From positions 1 through 34,138 of the forward strand of contig NZ_SELO01000040.1 of assembly GCF_004146235.1 (NCBI RefSeq): a stretch of 34,138 nucleotides of DNA, given 5' to 3'. The translations under genes were made by a program, and so were the position numbers. Under the pieces are notes generated by a model, which was given only the letters and a program-made list of their open reading frames with translations, searched no databases and was not told the origin of the DNA. This document shows, one piece after another, positions 27,205 through 34,104 of the stretch; position 1 is the first letter of the stretch; every line of letters begins with the position of its first letter. Source of the stretch: Tropicimonas sp. IMCC6043 (GTDB lineage Bacteria; Pseudomonadota; Alphaproteobacteria; Rhodobacterales; Rhodobacteraceae).

Positions 27205-28467
27205 ATGGCGGCTCCCGAGGCGCTCCTGCGGAGCATGTTCGATGCGGCGGTCGCGGCGGCTCAGCCCGACCTCTGTGTTCCACCCGTTCTCCCTGCCATG
27301 CCCGCGCAGGGGCGCCTCGTGGTGATCGGCGCCGGAAAGGCCTCCGCCGCCATGGCGCAGGCCGCCGAGCGCCATTACGGCCAGCCCCTGGAGGGGCTGG
27401 TCGTTACCCGTTACGGCCATGCCGTTCCCTGCGAGGGGATCGAGATCGTCGAGGCCGCCCACCCCGTTCCCGATGAGCCGGGCCTGGACGCCGCGCGGCG
27501 GATGCTGTCGCTGGTGCAGGGCCTGACAGAAGAAGACACGGTTCTCTGCCTGATTTCCGGCGGGGGATCCGCGCTGCTCCCCTCCCCGCTCGACGGGATC
27601 ACGCTGGCCGAGAAGCAGGCCGTCAACCGCGAGTTGCTGAAATGCGGCGCGACGATTGACGAAATGAACTGCCTGCGTCGGCATCTCTCGGCAATCAAGG
27701 GCGGGCGCCTGGCCGCCGCATGTGCCCCGGCGCGGGTGATCAACCTGTTGATCTCCGACGTGCCGGGCGACGATCCGGTCAACATCGCCTCCGGCCCGAC
27801 GGTGGGCGACCCGACGACGCGCGGCGATGCGCTGGAGATCGTCAACCGTTACCGTCTCGAAGTGCCCGATACTGTCCGCGAGGCGCTCGCATCGGACCGT
27901 TGCGAGAGCGTGAAGCCGGACGACCCACGTCTCGCCCGTGTCGAGACGCATCTTGTTGCCACGCCCCAGCAGTCGCTTCTTGCTGCAGAGAAAGTCGCGC
28001 GCGACTCGGGCTATGCGGTGCGTATCCTCGGAGATTCTATCGAGGGCGAGGCCCGCGAAGTGGCCATCGTAATGTCCGGGATCACGCAGCAGGTTCTGCA
28101 GCACGCACAGCCTTTTCGACGCCCCTGTGTCCTGCTCTCCGGCGGGGAAACGACGGTCACCGTGCGCGGCGATGGCCGTGGCGGGCGCAACGTGGAATTC
28201 CTGCTGTCCCTTGCCGTGGCTCTTGGTGGAGCGCCCGGTGTCTATGCGCTGGCTGGGGACACCGATGGCGTGGACGGCGCGACCGAAGTGGCGGGCGCCG
28301 TGATCGGCCCCGAAACACTCGCCAAGGCTCGGAAAGCAGGGATCTCGCCGCGAGCAAGCCTGGAAAGCAACGATGGCCACGGCTTTTTCGAAGCGCTCGG
28401 CGACCAGGTCATCACCGGCCCCACGCTGACCAATGTCAACGATTTCCGCGCGATCCTTGTCGATTGA
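27205..28467 (+). CDS. ttuD: glycerate 2-kinase (MOFRL/TtuD type)
   Basis: A 420-aa class II glycerate kinase (DUF4147 plus MOFRL domains) that phosphorylates glycerate to 2-phosphoglycerate, entering lower glycolysis. Signatures are LVVIGAGKASAAMAQAAERH, LCLISGGGSALLPSPLDGIT, and LRRHLSAIKGGRLAAACAPA. The C-terminal MOFRL part has LLSGGETTVTVRGDGRGGRN, then ALAGDTDGVDGATEVAGAVI and LTNVNDFRAILVD. It is not homologous to E. coli GarK but does the same step, as in the tartrate (ttuD) clusters of Rhizobiales. Last gene of the operon; about 110 nt separate it from the second IS6 copy, with no terminator seen. Confidence 0.9.
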   Translation: MAAPEALLRSMFDAAVAAAQPDLCVPPVLPAMPAQGRLVVIGAGKASAAMAQAAERHYGQPLEGLVVTRYGHAVPCEGIEIVEAAHPVPDEPGLDAARRMLSLVQGLTEEDTVLCLISGGGSALLPSPLDGITLAEKQAVNRELLKCGATIDEMNCLRRHLSAIKGGRLAAACAPARVINLLISDVPGDDPVNIASGPTVGDPTTRGDALEIVNRYRLEVPDTVREALASDRCESVKPDDPRLARVETHLVATPQQSLLAAEKVARDSGYAVRILGDSIEGEAREVAIVMSGITQQVLQHAQPFRRPCVLLSGGETTVTVRGDGRGGRNVEFLLSLAVALGGAPGVYALAGDTDGVDGATEVAGAVIGPETLAKARKAGISPRASLESNDGHGFFEALGDQVITGPTLTNVNDFRAILVD

Positions 28468-28588
28468 CGCCTGTCACCAAAGGGAATTTCGATCCCGCAT
28501 ATTATCGGACGTTTCCTTTCGGTTTCAGTAAACGACTCGCTGCAGGTCGTCGGCTGCGCTTCCGAGCAACACTCTGACGGTGCTGTCA

Positions 28589-28856
28589 TTTGTGGACGGC
28601 CCCGGTTTTGCAAGGGATTTTGTGAGATACAGTGATCGAAGCAGGTTGCGGTCATTTGTCCGGCCTGTTGAAGCGGTGCATATGACCGCTGGCCTTGATG
28701 AAGTCCGCGTGCCGGGTCCCAATCAGACAGACGAGCTTTAAAGCCCCGACAGCACCTCGGGGTATCCCTGCAGCGGTTCCGTTCGATCATCATCACTCAC
28801 GTTTGCCCTTGCATTCCTTCGCGGCGACACTTGGCGGCCGCATGTGTCTCCTTATG
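28589..28856 (-). ncRNA. probable bridge RNA of IS110 copy 2
   Basis: The same architecture as copy 1 with changed guide bases. In RNA sense the closing stem CCCGA pairs with TTGGG (one wobble). The 5' arm is GGTGCTGTCGG (28746-28756), the small hairpin is GGGCT-TTAA-AGCTC, and the 3' arm holds GTCTGA (28723-28728). The 5' arm matches this copy's own target GGTGCTGTC, including the C that distinguishes it from copy 1; the following A of the target is G in the guide. The donor-loop candidate is closed by GGTCAT/ATGACC on the plus strand (28650-28686). Confidence 0.6.
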
Positions 28857-29879
28857 TCAGATGACCGGTTCGGCCCTGTAGATTTCGCCCTTCGCAAGCA
28901 GTGCCCATGCGGTTCGGGCGGTCTTGTTGGCGATAGCCACAGTGACGAGCCTCGTTGGCTTGCGTTCCAGAAGGGATCGGACCCAGGCGCCATTCCGCGT
29001 CTGGTTGGTGTCGGCGCGCCGCGTCAACGACGTCGCACCCACGACCAGCAATCGGCGCAGGTAGCCGTTGCCCATCTTCGAAACGCGCCCAAGCCGGTCC
29101 CTTCCACCGGATGAGTTCTGTCTTGGCACGAGCCCCAGCCAGGCCGCAAACTGTCGACCGGAACGGAAGACGGTCGGATCCGGCACGCTGGCCGCGAGCG
29201 CCGTGGCGGTGATGATGCCCACACCGGGGATCGTCTCGAGCCGCTGGCTTGCCTCGTTCTGCCGGTGCCAGGCAAGCAACTGTTGTTCGATGTTTCGGAT
29301 CCCTTCGGCCAGGTTCTCGAGTTGCGACCCCAGTTCCAGAAGCGCGGAGCGGGCGATCGCCGGCAAGGTCAAATCACCCGGCTCACTCAGGCGCCTGACG
29401 AGGGCGAAAACCCTTGCGGGCCCCTGGGCCGCAACGATCCCGAATTCCGCAAGCTGTGCCCGGATCGCATTGAGGATCATGGTCCGCTGCCGCATCAGCA
29501 GGTCGCGCGACCGATGCAGGACAAGGACACTCTGCTGCTCTTCGTTCTTGGCAGGCACGAAGCGCATGTTTGGCCGCGTGACGGCCTCGCAGATCGCCTC
29601 GGCGTCTGCCGCATCGTTTTTCTGCCTCTTTACGTATGGTTTCACGTACGCGGGCGGGATCAACCGGACCTCATGACCGAGAGCGGCGATCTCCCGCGCC
29701 CAAAAATGTGAGGTCGGGCAGGCTTCCATGCCGATCAGGCAGGGCTCAAGCTTGCCGAGAAAAACGAGCACCGCGCCCCGCCGCAGCTTCTTCTGCAAAA
29801 CGACAGCGCCATCAGCATCCACCCCGTGAAGCTGAAACACAGACTTGGCCAGATCGATCCCGAGTGTTGTAATCTCCAT
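28857..29879 (-). CDS. IS110-family recombinase (DEDD transposase), copy 2
   Basis: 340 aa, same domain layout as copy 1: TTLGIDLAKSVFQLHGVD, GMEACPTSH and KNDAADAEAI for the DEDD site, and FAAWLGLVPRQNSSGGRDRL in the C-terminal domain. The start ATG at 29877-29879 has GGAGAGGAG upstream. The frame remains open to 30383, but the extension reads the complement of IS6 and other noncoding DNA and is not part of the gene. Appears intact. Differences from copy 1 concentrate in the middle (for example LLELGSQLENLAEGIRNIEQ versus LLALGVQLEHLAEEIRSIER). Confidence 0.9.
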   Translation of the reverse strand: MEITTLGIDLAKSVFQLHGVDADGAVVLQKKLRRGAVLVFLGKLEPCLIGMEACPTSHFWAREIAALGHEVRLIPPAYVKPYVKRQKNDAADAEAICEAVTRPNMRFVPAKNEEQQSVLVLHRSRDLLMRQRTMILNAIRAQLAEFGIVAAQGPARVFALVRRLSEPGDLTLPAIARSALLELGSQLENLAEGIRNIEQQLLAWHRQNEASQRLETIPGVGIITATALAASVPDPTVFRSGRQFAAWLGLVPRQNSSGGRDRLGRVSKMGNGYLRRLLVVGATSLTRRADTNQTRNGAWVRSLLERKPTRLVTVAIANKTARTAWALLAKGEIYRAEPVI

Positions 29880-30010
29880 GTGGTCGGCTCCTCTCCTTTG
29901 TTGGCTTTCACACAGTACCAACATGGCACAATGCGATGCCGTTCGGGTGGGGCCGTCCACACCATCAGACGAATTCGAACCGGTCTCTGAATGGACAGTG
30001 AGCTTGCCCT

Positions 30011-30141
30011 TTATTCCGCGCCGAGTTGACGCCACTCGTCGAGGGCGGCGGCGCGGTTCTTCTTGAAGTTGGCTCTGGAGGAGAGGCTGCGCTCCGAGTT
30101 GAAATGGTTGAAGACCGAGGCCTGGATGGCCGCGAACATCT
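30011..30141 (-). pseudogene. IS6-family transposase, C-terminal remnant
   Basis: The last roughly 43 codons of the transposase, equivalent to the end of exon 2 in copy 1: QMFAAIQASVFNHFNSERSL, then SSRANFKKNRAAALDEWRQL and GAE before the stop at 30011-30013. The frame is lost at 30141, where unrelated IS21 sequence begins. No group II intron here because the retained part lies downstream of its site. Confidence 0.85.
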
Positions 30142-30255
30142 GTAGCCGCCTGTGAACCCATGCTCGTCACGGAGCCGTTCGAAGATCCGCTTGGCCGTGT
30201 GACGCTGCTTTCGCGGCACCGGTCTGGAGACGCCGCATTGTAGCTGGGACAATTC
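30142..30255 (-). pseudogene. istA: IS21-family istA fragment
   Basis: About 38 codons read VPRKQRHTAKRIFERLRDEH, then GFTGGY. This is a highly conserved N-terminal piece of IS21 IstA (usually '..KQRHTAKRIFERLRDEHGFTGGYTIVKDYV'). The fragment stops at the Tyr, where it joins the IS6 remnant. No istB or IS21 ends are nearby. Confidence 0.7.
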
Positions 30256-30577
30256 AATGAACGGCCGGAGTGGGCCGGTCGCGTCGCAACCAAAACGGAC
30301 TTTGTCCGAGCGATCTGTAGCCCCGGGAGTCCGCTTCGAGTCGTTCGGACGGGATCCAGTCGGTCGGTCGAAGGGCCGAGCATCCTACCAACGTTTAAGT
30401 GATAGCGTCGGCGTCCGAACAGGCCTGCAACAGCACATTTGCACCTGCTAAGCGACGATTCCTACGGTTCCGAATAGTGGACTCGTCAAACGTTGAGGTG
30501 GCGTTGATGTAAAACGCGACATCAAAAACTTGATCGGCCGAGGCCGACTTCAAGTATTTGATATCGTGTAGGATTTC
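30256..30577. other. non-coding stretch left of the tRNA fragment
   Basis: No gene or element recognised in these 322 bases. GC content drops toward the right side (around 30460-30575). If the tRNA fragment is a phage attachment site, this is host DNA downstream of the original tRNA gene. Confidence 0.4.
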
Positions 30578-30630
30578 TGGTTGCGTGGGTAGGATTTGAA
30601 CCTACGACCTTCAGGTTATGAGCCTGACGA
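30578..30630 (-). tRNA. 3' fragment of initiator tRNA-fMet(CAU), probable attachment site
   Basis: On the minus strand the fragment reads TCGTCAGGCTCATAACCTGA, then AGGTCGTAGGTTCAAATCCT, then ACCCACGCAACCA. This includes the anticodon stem TCAGG/CCTGA with loop CTCATAA (anticodon CAU), the T-arm GTAGG-TTCAAAT-CCTAC, the 3' acceptor strand and CCA. The TCGTC..CTCATAA..GAAGGTCG context and the A before ACCA (the C1-A72 mismatch position) point to initiator rather than elongator tRNA-Met. No acceptor 5' strand or D-arm is found on the other side; prophage DNA starts there. Not a functional tRNA gene by itself. Confidence 0.75.
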
Positions 30631-30649
30631 AACGGGAAGCGCGACCGCC

Positions 30650-32140
30650 TCATAAACGCATCCGGTCCTCCCTGCGGGGTCGTTCCGGCCGATAGAGACC
30701 ACGTCTTTCGCCGGTCTCAGGATCGGTATCGAGGTAGGTGCCTTGCCGGCGCCGAATATGATCCACGAACTGAGTCAGCGCATCGACCTGGTCTTTCTTG
30801 GTCGAATTCGGAAACTGCAGGAGTTCGCGAAGGAAGGTGTCGGACCAGGGTCGGTTCGTGGGGATTACCAGCTTCCCCGACTTGATCCAGTCTGTCTCAA
30901 TGACAAAGCGCTCGATCTTTCCGTCAATCGGCTGCACACCGCGGTAGACGCCACTGGCCTCCTTGCGCAAAATGTCGAGCGCGCCGGACCCCAGATTGGT
31001 ATTCTCAATAAGAACACGGTCTGCTCTCCATTGACGGCGCAATGCTCGGATCCGGTCAAGCAGGTCCGGGAACTTGAACTTCCCCCTCATGGCATCGACC
31101 AGGTACCAGCGTTCCTCGCCGTCGTGCCAACCAAAGGTCAGTCCGGCCGAGTACGCGGAAGTGGGGCCGTCCTTGACGGCGGTATCCCAGCTCTGGACAT
31201 GGCGCAAAATCAGGTGAGGGTCAGGGATCTCGTCAACGAGGTGAAGGTCCTCCATCGAGAGGAACTCACCCATGCCCGGCGAGGGATCCTGCAGGTACTG
31301 GGCCTGGTAGGCATAATTGCCGATCTCGGCCCGGATCTGATCGAGTACTTCCTTCGGCTCGCGATCCGGGCTCAGGATGTCACCGATTTCGCGAATCCAC
31401 GGCCTTCCGCCAAAGAGGGGAATCTCCTGGCGGGTCTGAGCGATCGACGGAAGGCACAGGTGCCGAAACGTGCCCTTTTCGATCAGGTAGGCTGCAAAAT
31501 CGTCCTCGTGGAGGCGCTGCTGGATCGAGACGATCCTCGCGTCGCCCTTGTTGTCCAGACGCGAGAACAGCGACTCGTCGAAAAAGGTTCTCGCCTGCTC
31601 CCGGATGACCTCCGACTGGACGTCAGCCGCCTTGGCAAGGTCATCGATGACGATGACATCGGCTCCGAACCCGGTGACCGACCCTCCAAGGGAGACGGCA
31701 TGTCGGCCGCCACCCCGCGTGGTCTTCATATGGTCGACCCGCGCGTGGCGCGGGTCGATCCGCATCTCCGGGAAGAGCCGTCGATAGAGCGGGCTTTCGA
31801 TGAGGCGGCGGAAGAGCGTCGCCTGCTCCCGGGCAAGTTCGCCGCCGTAGCTCACCACCATGATCTTCATTTCAGGACGATGTCCGAGCAGGAAGGCCGG
31901 AAACAACACCGATCCGCAGACCGACTTCAGATGCCGCGGGGCAATGGAGATCATCAGGCGCGGAGACCGCCCGTTCACCACTTCTTGCAGGGCGAAGCAC
32001 ATCGCCTCGAGATAGGGGGCCTGCGCCAGCGTCTTGCCCGGATGGAGAACCTCGAAGGCCTCGATCAGGAAGAGGTACAGGTTCTGTCTGCAGGCGAAGT
32101 CAGTAATGTCACCCTTCGAGAAGGAAAGCACGTCAGTCAT
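30650..32140 (-). CDS. phage terminase large subunit
   Basis: A 496-aa DNA-packaging motor. The ATPase domain has a Walker A-like SIAPRHLKS (65-73) and Walker B VIVIDDLAK (162-170). The RNase-H-like nuclease domain has HVQSWDTAVKDG (about 305-316, first metal Asp), LIENTNLGSGALDILRKEA, and DQVDALTQFVDHIRRR near the end. This matches the TerL family with a 'phage uncharacterised terminase' C-terminal domain. The start is ATG 32138-32140, overlapping the upstream gene by 8 nt (ATGACTGA); longer in-frame starts lie inside that gene. The stop is only 19 nt from the tRNA fragment, so portal and capsid genes that normally follow are absent here. Confidence 0.9.
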   Translation of the reverse strand: MTDVLSFSKGDITDFACRQNLYLFLIEAFEVLHPGKTLAQAPYLEAMCFALQEVVNGRSPRLMISIAPRHLKSVCGSVLFPAFLLGHRPEMKIMVVSYGGELAREQATLFRRLIESPLYRRLFPEMRIDPRHARVDHMKTTRGGGRHAVSLGGSVTGFGADVIVIDDLAKAADVQSEVIREQARTFFDESLFSRLDNKGDARIVSIQQRLHEDDFAAYLIEKGTFRHLCLPSIAQTRQEIPLFGGRPWIREIGDILSPDREPKEVLDQIRAEIGNYAYQAQYLQDPSPGMGEFLSMEDLHLVDEIPDPHLILRHVQSWDTAVKDGPTSAYSAGLTFGWHDGEERWYLVDAMRGKFKFPDLLDRIRALRRQWRADRVLIENTNLGSGALDILRKEASGVYRGVQPIDGKIERFVIETDWIKSGKLVIPTNRPWSDTFLRELLQFPNSTKKDQVDALTQFVDHIRRRQGTYLDTDPETGERRGLYRPERPRREDRMRL

Positions 32141-32570
32141 CGGACGCCTCCAACTGGTTTGCGAGGAACAGGTCATCGACCGCCCCCCCCATCATCGCCG
32201 CAAGGGCGGCAAGCACAGGCCGATCGTCGCGCGCCGCTTCCGCCGCCGCTGCTTCTGTCTCGATCGCCTCCCGTTCCAGGGCATTCTGCAGCATCGGCAG
32301 GAGCTTCAGAAGTTTGTCCGAGGCGCGCGCGTCCCCCTCGAGCGCGCTCTTCAGCGTCTGCCGAAAGAAGGCTTCGAGCGCGGTGATCTTCCGGCGCTTG
32401 CCGTTCTCGGTGATCACCACCGGTCGAAGAAGCGTCTCACGAAGCATCGTGTCCACGTTCTTCGAGCCTTTCGGCCGGCCCTTCGGGTTGCCCGACTGAC
32501 CCTTCTTGAACTGCGTGTGCTTCGGAGGCCGGCCGTAGCCGACCTCGTAGTCTTTCCCGGGATCAGACAT
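32133..32570 (-). CDS. DUF5681-domain protein, probable small terminase subunit
   Basis: A 145-aa protein with the DUF5681 signature at its start: YEVGYGRPPKHTQFKKGQSG, then NPKGRPKGSKN. A helical region follows (ITALEAFFRQTLKSALEGDA, then ARASDKLLKLLPMLQNALER) with an Ala/Glu-rich acidic tail. DUF5681 proteins are commonly encoded immediately before TerL in alphaproteobacterial prophages, where a small-terminase or DNA-recognition role is inferred. The ATG at 32568-32570 overlaps the methyltransferase stop by 8 nt (ATGTCTGA), and the end overlaps terL by 8 nt, so the three genes form a coupled operon. Confidence 0.82.
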   Translation of the reverse strand: MSDPGKDYEVGYGRPPKHTQFKKGQSGNPKGRPKGSKNVDTMLRETLLRPVVITENGKRRKITALEAFFRQTLKSALEGDARASDKLLKLLPMLQNALEREAIETEAAAAEAARDDRPVLAALAAMMGGAVDDLFLANQLEASDD

Positions 32571-33957
32571 TGCTCGCCTCCATCGGGTTAGTGGTACCGA
32601 CAACCGCGGCACGCTCGTTGAACGTCTCTCCCGTCTCGGCGTGCGCCGCCGTCCTCCCGGTCATCTCCTGCCAGCGGCGGATGGCAACATCGACATAGGC
32701 CGGGTCGAGTTCGATCAGCCGCGCCCGGCGACCGGTTTTCTCGGCGGCCAGCAGCGTCGCACCGGAGCCGCCGAAAGCGTCCAGCACGACGTCTCCGCGG
32801 TGACTCACATCCATGATTGCGTCGGCGACCAGCGCCGTCGGCTTGACGGTCGGGTGATCGGCGAGATCCGCCTCGCGACCTTTGCCGAAGCTGTTGACGC
32901 CGGCATAGTCCCAGACATTGGTCCGGTTGCGACAGTGCTTGCCCAGCTCGACATTGTTGATGTGCGGCGCCCCAGGTTTCTTGAAGACGCAGACCATCTC
33001 GTGCTTGGAACGGTAGAGGCTGCCCATGCCGCCATTGGTCTTGTTCCAGACGCAGAGGTTGATCAGCTCGAAGCCGCCGGACTTGCCGGTCGCGATCAGC
33101 TCCTCGATGTGCCGCCAGTCCATGCAGACCATGGCGATGGCGCCCTCGGCCATCTTTTCCCAAGTTTCCGCAAGGAAGGTCGCAAGGAAGGTGCGGAATT
33201 CGCTGTCCGACATCTCGCCGGACGCCATGGCGAACTCGCGATGATCGCCACCATTGCCCGAGCGGACATGACCGTTCACCGAGACGTTGTACGGCGGGTC
33301 TGTGAAGACCATCCCGGCCATCTCGCCATCAAGGACACGGGCGTAGCTGGCTTCCTCCAGCGAATTGCCGCAGAGGATGCGGTGATCGCCAAGGACCCAG
33401 AGATCGCCAGCCTGCGTGATGACAGGTTTCGCCGGATCGGGCTCTTCGACGGTTTCCGAAGGAGTGGATTCAGCTTCGCCAACCCCACCAATGATAATGT
33501 CGATTTCCGGCGTCTCGAAGCCGGTGATGTCGAGGCTGAAGTCGAGGTCACCATCGAGACTCAGATCCATCAGGTCGGCGAACTCGATCTGCAGCGCCTC
33601 TTCGTTCCAGTCGGAGAGTTCGGCCAGCCTGTTATCGGCGATCCGCAGCGCCCGCACCTCGGCCGGGCTCAGGTGATCAGCGACCACGGTCGGAACCGTG
33701 GTGAGGCCGAGCGCCTTGGCAGCTTCCAGGCGACCGTGGCCAGCAATGATGACGCCGTCGGAATCCACCAGGATCGGCATGACAAAGCCGAACTTGGCCA
33801 CCGAGGCTTTCAGCTTGCCGACGTTCTTCGCCGTGTGGATACGGTTGTTGTTTGCATAGGGTTTGAGGTCGGCGACCCGGGTCTGGGTGACCTTGTCAGC
33901 CATCCAGATGGGTTTGGTCGATGCCGGGGCAGCGGGTTTTGTGGGACGGGCACGCAT
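32563..33957 (-). CDS. ParB-domain site-specific DNA methyltransferase (beta-type, adenine)
   Basis: 464 aa. Residues 22-115 form a ParB/sulfiredoxin-like domain (RVADLKPYANNNRIHTAKNV, then VIIAGHGRLEAAKALGL). After an acidic linker comes an amino-methyltransferase. The catalytic DPPY motif is at 220-223 (MVFTDPPYNVSVNGH). The SAM-binding motif VLDAFGGSGATLLAAE, with FGGSG at 395-399, lies C-terminal to it, which is the beta-class order. The protein should methylate an amino group in a short target, most likely adenine N6. ParB-methyltransferase fusions occur in prophages next to terminase genes and may protect or mark phage DNA. No restriction enzyme gene adjoins it in the window. ATG 33957 has GGAGAC upstream. 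Confidence 0.9.
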   Translation of the reverse strand: MRARPTKPAAPASTKPIWMADKVTQTRVADLKPYANNNRIHTAKNVGKLKASVAKFGFVMPILVDSDGVIIAGHGRLEAAKALGLTTVPTVVADHLSPAEVRALRIADNRLAELSDWNEEALQIEFADLMDLSLDGDLDFSLDITGFETPEIDIIIGGVGEAESTPSETVEEPDPAKPVITQAGDLWVLGDHRILCGNSLEEASYARVLDGEMAGMVFTDPPYNVSVNGHVRSGNGGDHREFAMASGEMSDSEFRTFLATFLAETWEKMAEGAIAMVCMDWRHIEELIATGKSGGFELINLCVWNKTNGGMGSLYRSKHEMVCVFKKPGAPHINNVELGKHCRNRTNVWDYAGVNSFGKGREADLADHPTVKPTALVADAIMDVSHRGDVVLDAFGGSGATLLAAEKTGRRARLIELDPAYVDVAIRRWQEMTGRTAAHAETGETFNERAAVVGTTNPMEASNV

Positions 33958-34023
33958 TTACGTCTCCATTCATAGATGCCGTGGGAACGGCGAAGGTCAG
34001 AATGGATCGCGTCGGGGATACGG

Positions 34024-34104
34024 AGAGAGCATTCACAGCAACTCCCCGGACCGATGGATCCGGTTTGTTGCCGCTTCGAATGCTCTCTGCTGGGCACGGT
34101 GCCC
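34024..34104. repeat. long nested inverted repeat upstream of the methyltransferase gene
   Basis: Three stems nest in 65 bases: AGAGAGCATTC (34024-34034) with GAATGCTCTCT (34078-34088), GCAAC (34038-34042) with GTTGC (34067-34071), and CCGGA (34046-34050) with TCCGG (34059-34063). A separate palindrome GGGCAC-G-GTGCCC follows at 34092-34104. It lies about 65 bp upstream of the start of the minus-strand prophage operon. No T-run follows on either strand. Confidence 0.7.

Larger units (their letters stand above)
28589..29964 (-). mobile_element. IS110-family (IS1111-type) element, copy 2
   Basis: Subterminal inverted repeats GTGGACGGCCCC (28592-28603) and GGGGCCGTCCAC (29949-29960) are perfectly complementary over 12 bp. 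Gene order and length equal copy 1. The two copies are nearly identical from the recombinase start codon to the right end, but clearly more diverged (roughly one base in ten) in the rest of the gene and in the noncoding RNA region. Element ends are accurate to about 3 bp. Confidence 0.8.
28579..30141 (-). mobile_element. second IS6-family copy, truncated, with IS110 in its terminal repeat
   Basis: The left terminal repeat is split exactly as in copy 1: GGTGCTGTCA (28579-28588), then IS110, then TCAGACGAATTCGAACC from 29965. Inside follow the 3' noncoding end and the last roughly 43 codons of the IS6 transposase, up to 30141, where the sequence changes to an IS21 istA fragment. Orientation is the same as copy 1, so the hexarate cluster sits between two directly repeated IS6 copies. 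Confidence 0.75.

Noticed and set aside
29880-30383. N-terminal extension of the second IS110 recombinase frame to 508 codons.
   Set aside because: The added part translates the complement of the IS6 remnant and intergenic DNA; the ribosome-binding site and the first copy both fix the start at 29879.
30743-33975. Two plus-strand open frames (547 and 444 codons) opposite the prophage genes.
   Set aside because: Antisense to TerL and the methyltransferase, with no recognisable motifs.
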